Source: Novosphingobium sp.
GTDB lineage: Bacteria; Pseudomonadota; Alphaproteobacteria; Sphingomonadales; Sphingomonadaceae
NCBI GenBank assembly: GCA_017744735.1
Contig: JAGIAR010000018.1
Span: forward strand, 1-54,736
Reading direction: 5' to 3'
Length of the DNA stretch: 54,736 nucleotides
The notes below the pieces were generated by a model. The model made no database searches. It saw only the letters and a program-made list of their open reading frames with translations, and was not told the origin of the DNA. Positions 32,425 through 40,454 of the stretch are shown piece by piece (within the stretch, counting starts at the first letter, position 1; every line of letters begins with the position of its first letter). Made by a program: the position numbers and the translations under genes.

Positions 32425-33540
32425 ATGAGCGAAACTATCCGCGCCGACCAGGTCGGCAGCCTGCTGCGCCCGGCCGAACTGCTGGCGAGCCGAAGGGAAT
32501 TCGAGGCAGGCCAGATCTCCGCCAGCGAATTGCGCTCGCGCGAGGACGCCGCGATCGTCGACGTGCTGGCGCTGCAGGAAGAAGCCGGGATCGCAGTTTT
32601 CAGCGATGGCGAATTCCGCCGTTCGGCGTGGGGCAACGGGGTGGTGGATTCGCTCTCTGGCCTTGTCGCGACCGAGAAGCGCGGTGGCGGTCAGGCTGCG
32701 CGGCGCTGGCAGGGCGCGCATGCCGATGTCGCTGAGGAGACGATCCCGAAGCATTACGTTGCGGCTGGCAAGCTGGGGCTCAAGCACCGCTTCGCCTATG
32801 ACGAGGCGAAATTCCTCAAGGACAATGCCGCCGGTCCGTTCAAGATCACCATGCCGAGCCCGAGCATGTTCACCCGGCTTTACGACACGGATGTCACGAC
32901 TGCGGCCTACGCCTCGATGGACGAGCTGCTGGACGACCTGGTGGAGCTGTACCTCACCGAGATAGACGGGCTGCATGAGCTCGGCGTGCCCTATCTCCAG
33001 CTCGACTCGCTGCGCTACATCGACACGATCGATGCGGTGAGCAAAGGCACGATAGCGGTCAAGGATGCGCGCGGCACGCTGCAGCGGCTGGTCGAGATCG
33101 ACAACCGCATCCTCGGCCGGATGAAGCGCCAGGGTGTCACTCGCGGGGTCCATATCTGCCGCGGCAACCACCGCAGTGCCTGGGGCGCAGAAGGCAGCTA
33201 TGAAAGCGTCGCCGAGTTCCTGCTGGGCGAAGTCGATACCGATCGCTTCCTGATGGAATTCGATACCGATCGGGCCGGCGGGTTCGAGCCGCTGCGCTTC
33301 GTGCCGAACGACAAGATCGTGGTGCTGGGCCTGATCACAACGAAGTCCGGCGCGCTGGAGGATGTCGATTATCTTCGGCGGCGGATCGACGAGGCGACGC
33401 AATACATCCCGCTGGAGCGTCTGGCGATCAGCCCGCAATGCGGCTTCGCCTCGACCGAGCTCGGCAATTTGCTTACCGTTGACGAAGAAAAGAAAAAGCT
33501 CGCGCTGGTCGTCGAGATCGCGCGCAAGGTCTGGGGATAG
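32425..33540 (+). CDS. MetE catalytic-domain-like protein
   Basis: A 371-residue protein of the cobalamin-independent methionine synthase catalytic fold. The zinc ligands His243, Cys245 (HICRGN), Glu278 (FLMEFD) and Cys339 (SPQCGFAS) are all present. It is close in motif detail to the copy at 9506 and unlike that at 17973. The N-terminal half of MetE is absent. It follows three NTF2-like genes and precedes an MFS carrier by 3 bp, repeating the SnoaL-MetE-MFS order seen at 16.7-19.7 kb. A role as zinc-dependent methyl or thiol transferase for the pathway substrate is inferred. Confidence 0.8.
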   Translation: MSETIRADQVGSLLRPAELLASRREFEAGQISASELRSREDAAIVDVLALQEEAGIAVFSDGEFRRSAWGNGVVDSLSGLVATEKRGGGQAARRWQGAHADVAEETIPKHYVAAGKLGLKHRFAYDEAKFLKDNAAGPFKITMPSPSMFTRLYDTDVTTAAYASMDELLDDLVELYLTEIDGLHELGVPYLQLDSLRYIDTIDAVSKGTIAVKDARGTLQRLVEIDNRILGRMKRQGVTRGVHICRGNHRSAWGAEGSYESVAEFLLGEVDTDRFLMEFDTDRAGGFEPLRFVPNDKIVVLGLITTKSGALEDVDYLRRRIDEATQYIPLERLAISPQCGFASTELGNLLTVDEEKKKLALVVEIARKVWG

Positions 33541-33543
33541 AGG

Positions 33544-34851
33544 ATGGCTGGTTCAGTGCTCGCGGCGCGGCCGCATCCCTTCTGGTCGATCCTGTCGATC
33601 CTGCTGATGTTCGTGTTCAGCGGGGTCGCGGTGCAGATACTGCCGGTCGCAGTGCCCGCGATCGTTTCCGACTGGAAGGTCGCGGCTACCGCGCTGGCGG
33701 CGCCGGTATCGGCGGTGCTGGTGGGGTCGGCGATCGGTACGGTGGTGGGCGGCGTGATCTCCGACATCATCGGCCGCCGCCCGCTGATCGCAGGCAGTAT
33801 CGCGCTGCTGGGGGTGTTCATGGGCCTGACCGCCTTCGCCACCGCACCGCTCCACATCACCCTGACGATGCTGGTGGCAGGTCTGGCGATGGGGTTCTTC
33901 TTCTCCCCCGGCATGGCCTTGGTGGCCGAGCTTTCGCCGCTCGCCCGGCGTCCGCTCGCGATCTCGCTCACGGTTGCATCGCTACCGCTCGGGCTCACGC
34001 TGTGCTCGCTTACCGCCGCCGCCATGCTGCCGGTGATGGGCTGGAAGATGCTGTTCCTTGCCGGCGCCGCGCTGGCGGTGCCGTGCTTCCTGCTGTTCGT
34101 CCTGTTCGTGCCGGAATCGCCGGGTTTTCTGGCGACCAAGCCCGACCGGGCGGCCGAACGCGAGGGGGTCGAGGCGCGGCTGTCGCTGCCGGTCTCCGAG
34201 CCGCCGTCGCCCGAGCATGCCCATGCCCCGCTGGGCAAGCGCTTCGCCCAGCTCTTCACCGCCGCGCCGGTGACCACGGCCTGCCTCTTCGTGCTGTTCC
34301 TCACCACCAACATGTTCGGCAACATGGCGCTTAGCTGGATTCCCACGGCGATTTCGAAGCTCGGCTTCTCGCTCGCCTTTTCCAGCGGCTCGCTCGCGAG
34401 TTGGACCACAGTGACCGTGCTGTTCACCCCGGTCGCGGGCTGGCTGATGGGGCGTTACGGGCTCGGCATCGTCTGCGCGGTCGCGCTGGCGATCTCGGGT
34501 ATCGCGATGGTGCTGATGGGCACCTATGCCTCGGTCGCGCTCGGCCAGGCTTCGGTCTCGGGAATGATGGCGCTTTCGGGCCTCGGCTGTGCCGGATTCG
34601 TGACCGCGGTCTACACTCTTTCGGCAGTCTCCTTCCCGGACCGGCTGCGGGCGAGCGGGATCGGGATCTGCGATGCGATCGGGCGGGTCGGCGGCGTGCT
34701 GGGGGCCTATTTCGGCGTGCAGTTCATGGCGGCAGGCGGCCCGCACGGGTTCTTCTACCTGCTTGCCGGGCTGATGGCCGCCTCGCTGGTATTCCTGCTC
34801 GTGCTCGAAAGCGCGAACAAGGCCGCGCGGCAGACGGCGGCGCCGGCCTGA
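33544..34851 (+). CDS. MFS transporter, aromatic/organic acid symporter type
   Basis: A 435-residue 12-TM carrier. The loop motif GVISDIIGRRPLI is intact and the sixth helix ends VPESPGFL as in the AAHS/MHS groups. It probably imports the substrate of the operon. It is the last gene of the operon starting at 29514; the stop codon lies in the loop of a strong hairpin. Confidence 0.83.
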   Translation: MAGSVLAARPHPFWSILSILLMFVFSGVAVQILPVAVPAIVSDWKVAATALAAPVSAVLVGSAIGTVVGGVISDIIGRRPLIAGSIALLGVFMGLTAFATAPLHITLTMLVAGLAMGFFFSPGMALVAELSPLARRPLAISLTVASLPLGLTLCSLTAAAMLPVMGWKMLFLAGAALAVPCFLLFVLFVPESPGFLATKPDRAAEREGVEARLSLPVSEPPSPEHAHAPLGKRFAQLFTAAPVTTACLFVLFLTTNMFGNMALSWIPTAISKLGFSLAFSSGSLASWTTVTVLFTPVAGWLMGRYGLGIVCAVALAISGIAMVLMGTYASVALGQASVSGMMALSGLGCAGFVTAVYTLSAVSFPDRLRASGIGICDAIGRVGGVLGAYFGVQFMAAGGPHGFFYLLAGLMAASLVFLLVLESANKAARQTAAPA

Positions 34852-34861
34852 GCCGGCGCCG
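34838..34861. terminator. Hairpin terminator with the stop codon in its loop
   Basis: A 10-bp perfect stem, CGGCGCCGGC and its complement, with loop CTGA that contains the TGA of the MFS gene. It lies between convergent genes (34851 and 34868) and could stop transcription from both sides, although there is no T-tract. Confidence 0.5.
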
Positions 34862-34867
34862 ATCGGC

Positions 34868-35296
34868 TTACCACATCGGATTGCCGCTCTTGGTCTCTTC
34901 GGGGACCGGCTGGACCACGTCCCAGTGCTCGATGATCTTGTCGCCGTCGAAGCGCCAGAAGTCGGCGAACATCCGGCCCTTGTCGGTCGGCCCGACCGAC
35001 ATCCAGTAGTGCACGATCAGATAGTTCGCGACGATGAAGCGGTGCACCTGCCGATCCTGCCACTCGGCCTCGGCGGCGAAGAACTCGGGGTCGGCCGCAT
35101 GCCGCTCCTCGAACCAGGCGATCTGTGCGGACGGGGAGTTGGGCAGCTCCGAATTGTGCTCGACGAAGCGCGCCTCGTCGACATGGCCGCGCATCGCCGC
35201 AGTGAAGTCCTTCTTCACATAGAGCAGATCGAAAAAGCTCTCGGCCGCCTGGCGCATGGCATCGCTGGTCGGCTCGATCACGAATTGATAGGGCAT
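34868..35296 (-). CDS. SnoaL/NTF2-like protein
   Basis: A 142-residue soluble protein of the SnoaL-like group with conserved VEHNSELPNSP and a C-terminal KIIEHWDVVQPVPEETKSG. The EHWDVVQP motif is shared with the double SnoaL protein at 31462, so they are related. Family members are aldol-type isomerases, dehydratases or ligand-binding proteins. ATG at 35296 follows GGGAG. It is encoded 25 bp after the MFS gene at 35322 on the same strand, so both are likely one operon. Confidence 0.8.
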   Translation of the reverse strand: MPYQFVIEPTSDAMRQAAESFFDLLYVKKDFTAAMRGHVDEARFVEHNSELPNSPSAQIAWFEERHAADPEFFAAEAEWQDRQVHRFIVANYLIVHYWMSVGPTDKGRMFADFWRFDGDKIIEHWDVVQPVPEETKSGNPMW

Positions 35297-35321
35297 TGAG
35301 GCATTCTCCCGCTGTTGATTG

Positions 35322-36647
35322 TCAGATTTCGCGGGCCCGCGCGGCAGCGACCGCGGGGCCGTAGAACTTGAGCGCGATCCAGCACAGCAATACGCCGACC
35401 GGGCCGAGCGCGGCGGCCGAGATCGCCATCGATCGGCCGAGCAGGGACTCGTTCGCGAACACATGGTCGGTCAGCAGCGCTACGGTCAGCGGGCCAAGCC
35501 CGTTGCCGATCACGTTCATGGCGGCGACGTAGAAGGCGGTGATCGTGCCGCGCATCCGGCCGGGCGTGATCACCTGGATCGCGGCATTGCCGGGGCCGGT
35601 GCCCATCGCGCCGAAGAACAGGCTTGTGCCCTGCATCGCCAGCGCCAGCGGAGCGCTGGGCATGAGCGGGAACAGGATCGCAAAGGGGGTGAGCAGCAGC
35701 GTGCTTCCCAAGAGCACCAGCGCATTGGCGTCGTCCCGCCCGGCAGCCTGCAACCGGTCGGCGATCCAGCCGCCGGCGATCAGGCCCACGGGCATCGCCG
35801 CCAGCGATACCAGCCCCAGATAGAGGCCGGGCCGGCCGGTCGCCCAGCCGAACTGGCGCTCGAACAGCGCAGGCCCCCAGATGGTGGCGCCGAACGACAG
35901 CATCGCCTTGATCGTTATTCCCAGGATCAGCGCGAGGTAGAGCCAGCGCCAGCGCGCGGCGAAGCGGGCGACATCGCGCAATCCGGGCGCCTGGTGTTCG
36001 CTTTCGCGCGTCCGGGGCGGTTCGGGCAGAGTTGCCAGCATCAGCACCGCCCAGACGATCCCCGGCAGGCCGAGGATTAGGAAGGTGAGCTGCCAGGGCT
36101 TCATGCCGCCGACCAGCGGCCAGGCGCCGGTGTCGGCACGCGTGAGCCACAGGATCAGCGTGCCGCCGAGCAGCATCGCGAGTCCCTGGCCGCCGACGTT
36201 GCCGAGGTTGATGACCGAGATCGCGCGGCTCAGCTTCTCGCGCGGATAGAGGTCGGCGACGAAGGAATAGGTCGCCGGCGTGTTGCAGCTTTCGCCGACC
36301 CCGAGGCCGACGCGGGCGAGGGCGAGCTGGGCGAAGCTCTGCGCCAGGCCGCAGGCCATCGTCATCAAGCTCCAGAAGCCGAGCCCCAGGCCGAGCATCC
36401 ACTTGCGCGATCCGAGATCGATCAGCCGCGACAGCGGGATGCCGGCCAGCGCATAGAACACCACAAAGGCGAAGCCCATCAGCAGCGCAACCTGGGTGTC
36501 ACTGAGATGGAGATCCCGCTTGATCGGCATCACCAGCAGCGCCAGCACTTGCCGGTCGAGGAAATTGAACATGAAGGTGACCGTCAGCGCAACCAGCACC
36601 CACGCACGCTTGCGGCCGGAGAACAGCCCTGCATGATCGTCGTGCAT
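35322..36647 (-). CDS. MFS transporter (spinster-like group)
   Basis: A 441-residue carrier with about 12 helices. The first helix FMFNFLDRQVLALLV carries the NFxDRQ-type signature of spinster-like transporters common in sphingomonads, similar to the carrier at 16675. Start ATG at 36647 has GGGGAG upstream. It is transcribed from a region that contains two operator-like motifs (36682-36705), and downstream comes a SnoaL-like gene. Import of an aromatic or terpenoid-type anion is plausible but not shown. Confidence 0.85.
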   Translation of the reverse strand: MHDDHAGLFSGRKRAWVLVALTVTFMFNFLDRQVLALLVMPIKRDLHLSDTQVALLMGFAFVVFYALAGIPLSRLIDLGSRKWMLGLGLGFWSLMTMACGLAQSFAQLALARVGLGVGESCNTPATYSFVADLYPREKLSRAISVINLGNVGGQGLAMLLGGTLILWLTRADTGAWPLVGGMKPWQLTFLILGLPGIVWAVLMLATLPEPPRTRESEHQAPGLRDVARFAARWRWLYLALILGITIKAMLSFGATIWGPALFERQFGWATGRPGLYLGLVSLAAMPVGLIAGGWIADRLQAAGRDDANALVLLGSTLLLTPFAILFPLMPSAPLALAMQGTSLFFGAMGTGPGNAAIQVITPGRMRGTITAFYVAAMNVIGNGLGPLTVALLTDHVFANESLLGRSMAISAAALGPVGVLLCWIALKFYGPAVAAARAREI

Positions 36648-36681
36648 ATCTTCTCCCCGGCCCAGCTACCGCACCGCTGTA

Positions 36682-36705
36682 TTGTCTAACATGATTGTAT
36701 AACTA
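36682..36705. promoter_or_regulatory. Double operator-like motif
   Basis: Two copies 13 bp apart, TTGTCTAACAT and TTGTATAACTA, each one mismatch from TTGT-N3-ACAA. The tandem lies between the TetR stop and the MFS gene start, upstream of the latter. Read on the minus strand it gives AGTTATACAA and TGTTAGACAA. Two copies on roughly the same helix face suggest cooperative binding. Confidence 0.65.
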
Positions 36706-36737
36706 TGATCCGTCCCGGGTCCACCCGGAAAGGCGGA

Positions 36738-37343
36738 TCAGCGCGGCGCGATGCGGCGCAGGGTGATGCGATAGAGTTCCAGCGCCCGCTCGCGGGTAAG
36801 CCGGGTGGGGGAAAGGCAGTAGTCGAGCCACAGCCCATCCATTACCGCGGAAAGGATCGCGGCCGCATCGCCCCGTTCGATCCCTCCCGGGTCGGGGGGC
36901 AGGGTGGAAAGCGCGCGGTCGAGCAGTTCGCGCAGGCGCCGGTTATAGCTCTCGCCGACCTCGGCAATGTCGTCGCGGTTGGGAATCAGGGTCCAGAATG
37001 CCGCCCAGGCGCCGAGCATGTCGGAACTCGCCCATTCTTCGGAGAACAGCACCGCGAAGAAGCGGTCCATCGTGCCCCACGGATCGGCGCGGTGTGTGGC
37101 CAGTTCCTGCTCGAAACGGGCCAGGAATTCGTCGCCCATGGTGCGGTAGGTTTCGAGCAGGAGATTGTCGGCGTTGTCGAAATAGTGCCGTAGCAACCCG
37201 TGCGACACGCCCGCCTGGCGGCAGATCTCGCGGCCGGTGGTTCCGCGCGGGCCGAGCCGGGCGAGGCACGCCATGGTCGCGTCGAGCAGTTCCTTGCGGC
37301 GTTCCTCGGGTTGCTGGCGTTTGCTCGCGGGTCTTGCGGTCAC
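36738..37343 (-). CDS. TetR-family regulator, BetI-like
   Basis: A 201-residue TetR-family repressor. The N-terminal helix-turn-helix spans about residues 30-60 (GTTGREICRQAGVSHGLLR, then HYF). The sequence around LLDATMACLARLGPRGTT and the C-terminal DGLWLDYCL are typical of the BetI/TetR_C_6 branch, which includes choline/betaine regulators. Start is GTG at 37343, overlapping the permease stop as GTGA, so it is made with the permease and FAD oxidoreductase. The most local candidate regulator for either the amine sub-cluster or the repeated operator-like motif, but neither is demonstrated. Confidence 0.88.
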   Translation of the reverse strand: MTARPASKRQQPEERRKELLDATMACLARLGPRGTTGREICRQAGVSHGLLRHYFDNADNLLLETYRTMGDEFLARFEQELATHRADPWGTMDRFFAVLFSEEWASSDMLGAWAAFWTLIPNRDDIAEVGESYNRRLRELLDRALSTLPPDPGGIERGDAAAILSAVMDGLWLDYCLSPTRLTRERALELYRITLRRIAPR

Positions 37344-38755
37344 TGGGCTGCCTGTCGTTTGGCCCGCCGCCGGGACAGCGCGTAGACGCTCGCCCCTGCA
37401 CCGAGCAGGACGGCCGTCATGCCGATGATCTTGAACACCGCAAGCGACTTGTTCGCTTCATCAGGTGCGGGGAGGACTGCCAGCGCGATTGCGCAGAGCG
37501 TGGTGACCAGGCCGACGCAGCCGAGCAGAGTCGCGACCGGGCGTCCGCCGGGGAGGCGCGAGACCTCTTCGCCCGCCGGTTCGCGCTGCAGCCGGATCAG
37601 CGAGAGGAACACCATCGCGAAGGGGATGAAGGCCGCGATGATTCCCATGCTCACCAGCACGTCGTAGGCGCCTTTGACCCCTGTGCCCGCCTGGCTCAGC
37701 ACCACGAACACCGCGCCGAGCCCGCCCTGTAGCATCAGCGCCACATAGGGCGTACCCCAGCGCGGGTGGGTCTTGCCGAAGGCCGGGGGGAGCGATTTGT
37801 CGATCCCGATCACGAAGGGGATGCGCGCGGCGGCGGTGAGGAAGCCGCTCGCCGCGCCGAGGTTGCCGAGCGTGATGAGCAGGGCAAGCGGGGCGACGAT
37901 CCACACCATTTCGAGCTTCTGCGCGGTCAGGGCTCCGGCCTGGATCAAACCCTGGAGGGTGTTCACCTCGCCCGGCTGGAGCGCCAGCAGCACCGCGATC
38001 GTCCCGAGCACGTAGCAGGCGACGATGATCAGCCCGGCGCACAGCAGCGCGCGGGGGATCGTGCGGCGGGCGTCCTTGATCTCGCCGCCAAGGAACGAGG
38101 CCGCCTCGCTGCCCGAGAGCGCGAAGGCGAGCGAGGCCCAGAAGATCATGTCCTTGATCGCTGTGCTCGGCGTCATGCTCTGTTTGCTGAAATCGGTGGC
38201 CGAACCGAAGCGGTGCCACGCGATCAGCCCCATCACGATCACGATCAGCGCGGGCAACCACATGCCGATCGCGCCGATATTGTGCATCCATTTGCCGATG
38301 TTGAGCCCGATCAGGTTGATCCAGGTGATGAAGGCCAGCGCCACCAGCGCGAAGCCCATGAAATAGGCTGGGCTGTCGTGCAGGCTCTCGAGCGCCTGAC
38401 CGCCGATGTAGAGCGCGTTGCCGGCGTCGAAATAGAACACTGCCGGGAAGTAGGGAAGGTTGCTTGTGAAATAGCTCCATCCGACCATGAAGCCGGCGAA
38501 AGGCCCGAAGGCCTGGCGGGTCCAGATATAGAGACCGCCTTCCTGCGGATAGCGACTGGACAGTTCGATCACCGCAGCGACCAGCGGGATATAGAAGCAC
38601 AGCAGCGCGCCGCCCCAGATCACGATCGAACTCGGCCCCGCGGCGGCGGCGGTGGCGATCCAGCGCAGGCTGACGCCGGTGACGACGTAGAACAGCACAA
38701 GGTCGCCGAAGTCCATCACGCGGGGTGGGTGGGTGAGGACCTTGTCTTCGCTCAT
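37340..38755 (-). CDS. APC-superfamily amino acid/amine permease
   Basis: A 471-residue permease with about 12 helices of the APC family. The early segment LVLFYVVTGVSLRWI, the ELSSRYPQEGGLYIW motif (helix 2-3) and SFLGGEIKDARRTIPRA are characteristic of amino acid permeases. It probably imports an amino acid or amine such as a betaine. It overlaps the oxidoreductase stop upstream (ATGA) and the TetR start downstream (GTGA), so the three are one operon. Confidence 0.88.
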   Translation of the reverse strand: MSEDKVLTHPPRVMDFGDLVLFYVVTGVSLRWIATAAAAGPSSIVIWGGALLCFYIPLVAAVIELSSRYPQEGGLYIWTRQAFGPFAGFMVGWSYFTSNLPYFPAVFYFDAGNALYIGGQALESLHDSPAYFMGFALVALAFITWINLIGLNIGKWMHNIGAIGMWLPALIVIVMGLIAWHRFGSATDFSKQSMTPSTAIKDMIFWASLAFALSGSEAASFLGGEIKDARRTIPRALLCAGLIIVACYVLGTIAVLLALQPGEVNTLQGLIQAGALTAQKLEMVWIVAPLALLITLGNLGAASGFLTAAARIPFVIGIDKSLPPAFGKTHPRWGTPYVALMLQGGLGAVFVVLSQAGTGVKGAYDVLVSMGIIAAFIPFAMVFLSLIRLQREPAGEEVSRLPGGRPVATLLGCVGLVTTLCAIALAVLPAPDEANKSLAVFKIIGMTAVLLGAGASVYALSRRRAKRQAAQ

Positions 38756-40422
38756 CGCTTCCCCCGATCCCTCAGCACCTGCTTCGCCGCATTGTGTCCC
38801 GGCGCGCCGGTGACACCGCCGCCGGGATGCGCCCCGGCGCCGCAGAGGTACAGGCCTTTCACCGGGGTGCGGTATTGCGAGAATTCGGGCGTCGGGCGCA
38901 TCGAGAACAGCTGGCCGAGATTGAGGTCGCCGTGGAAGATATTGCCTTCGGTGAGGCCATAGGTGCGTTCGAGATCGAGCGGGGTCAGCACCACGCGGCC
39001 TTCGATCAAGCCCGGCAGGTCCGGCATGTGGCGGGCGATCTGGCGGACCACGCTGTCGCCAAGTTCCTCGCGCCGTTCGTCCCAGCTACCTTCGGCAAGC
39101 TTGTAAGGCACATACTGGATGAAGCAGGTCATCATCGCCTTGCCGGGCGGGCACAAAGTATCGTCGACCAGGCTCGGGATCACGCAGTCGATCCATAGTT
39201 CGTCGCTGATCTCGCCGCGGCGACAGGCGTCGGCAATCCGCTGCGCGCCTTCGAGCGTCGGGACGATCGTCAGCAGCGAGCGTTCGCGCGGATCGGCTGC
39301 GGGATCGCGGCCGAGCACGGTCGGTTCGCGGGTGAGGGCGAGGTTGAGCTTGGCGGAAGGACCCGCCATTTTGATCGCGGCGATGTCGCGGCGGAAGTCT
39401 TCGAGCAGTTGATGCGCGTCGACCAATGACAGGAAGGTGCGCTTGGGGTCGGCGTTCGACAGTACGGTTGTGGTGCGGATCGTCGCGCCGCTTGCCAGTT
39501 CGACCCCGATGGCGCGACCCTGTTCGACCAGGATGCGCTTTACCAGGGCATCGGTGACGATCTCGACCCCATGCTCGCGCCCGCTGGCGGCGAGGGCCTG
39601 GGTGATCGAGCCCATCCCGCCGATGACATGGCCGGCGAACCCTTGGACCGCATCGTCGCCGCCCGAGAGCAGATGGAACAGCAGCCCGACTGCCGATCCG
39701 GCCTCATAGGGCCCGCCGTGCTTGCCGTAGACATTGTTCGACAGGAACAGGCGCTTGACTTCGTCGCTCTCGAAATGACGATCGAGATAGGCGCCGAGGC
39801 TGCCGGTGAGGAATTCGACCAGCCGCGCGGTTTCCTGGCCCTTGAGCCGGCGGAAGCGGGTGAGCAGGCGCCAGGCCTCGCGCATTTTGCCCAAGCCCTT
39901 GGCGGCGAGGTCGGGCGGGGGTTCGAGGAAGAACGGCTGGAGATAGGCGGCGAGCTGCTTCAGCTCCTTCTCGACCCGCAGGAAGGCGTCGGCGTCGCGC
40001 GGATTGATCGCACGGATTTCCTCGGCCGCACGTTCGGGATCGGCCCACCAGCGGATGATCCTGCCGGGTGCGAGCGCGGTCGCGAGCAGCGGGTCGCTGC
40101 CGACCATGCGCAGTCCATGTTTCGCCAGTTCGAGGTCGCGGATCACGGTCGGCATCAGCATAGAGGCGAAATAGGACGTGAAGGATACGCGGTGGCCGGG
40201 GATCACTTCCTCGGTCACGCAAGCACCGCCGACGATCTCGCGGCGCTCGAGCACCAGCACCTTCATTCCCGCCCGAGCGAGGTAGGCGGCGGCGGTCAGG
40301 CCATTGTGCCCCGCGCCGACCACGATTGCGTCGTAGCGCGAGGCACGGGGCGTCGGCGGTGCTGGCTCAGACGTTATGCGACCCTCCGGGCTCCAAACCG
40401 CTATACCGGGCCGGTAAAGCAC
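38752..40422 (-). CDS. FAD-dependent oxidoreductase, phytoene desaturase/amine oxidase-like
   Basis: A ~556-residue flavoprotein with N-terminal dinucleotide motif VVGAGHNGLTAAAYLARAG and the C-terminal FAD motif LYLCGAGAHPGGGVTGAPGH typical of the CrtI-like branch (phytoene desaturase-related). Enzymes of this type oxidise C-N or C-C bonds; the amine sub-cluster suggests an amine substrate. The start is uncertain: GTG at 40422 is given, a TTG at 40434 is possible, and the first 30 or so residues look weakly conserved. The last codons overlap the permease start. Confidence 0.78.
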   Translation of the reverse strand: MLYRPGIAVWSPEGRITSEPAPPTPRASRYDAIVVGAGHNGLTAAAYLARAGMKVLVLERREIVGGACVTEEVIPGHRVSFTSYFASMLMPTVIRDLELAKHGLRMVGSDPLLATALAPGRIIRWWADPERAAEEIRAINPRDADAFLRVEKELKQLAAYLQPFFLEPPPDLAAKGLGKMREAWRLLTRFRRLKGQETARLVEFLTGSLGAYLDRHFESDEVKRLFLSNNVYGKHGGPYEAGSAVGLLFHLLSGGDDAVQGFAGHVIGGMGSITQALAASGREHGVEIVTDALVKRILVEQGRAIGVELASGATIRTTTVLSNADPKRTFLSLVDAHQLLEDFRRDIAAIKMAGPSAKLNLALTREPTVLGRDPAADPRERSLLTIVPTLEGAQRIADACRRGEISDELWIDCVIPSLVDDTLCPPGKAMMTCFIQYVPYKLAEGSWDERREELGDSVVRQIARHMPDLPGLIEGRVVLTPLDLERTYGLTEGNIFHGDLNLGQLFSMRPTPEFSQYRTPVKGLYLCGAGAHPGGGVTGAPGHNAAKQVLRDRGKR

Positions 40423-40434
40423 GTTATGAGACAA

Positions 40435-40445
40435 GTGTCCAACAA
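40435..40445. promoter_or_regulatory. Operator-like motif GTGTCCAACAA
   Basis: TTGT-N3-ACAA with one mismatch, in the narrow gap between the divergent FAD oxidoreductase and Rieske genes, partly overlapping a second degenerate half (TTATGAGACAA). It is the rightmost site found. Confidence 0.4.
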
Positions 40446-40454
40446 GAGGTGAAG

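Noticed and set aside
36738..37343. Calling the TetR gene betI
   Set aside because: It is BetI-like, but no betA, betB or betT gene is next to it, so the specific symbol is not justified.
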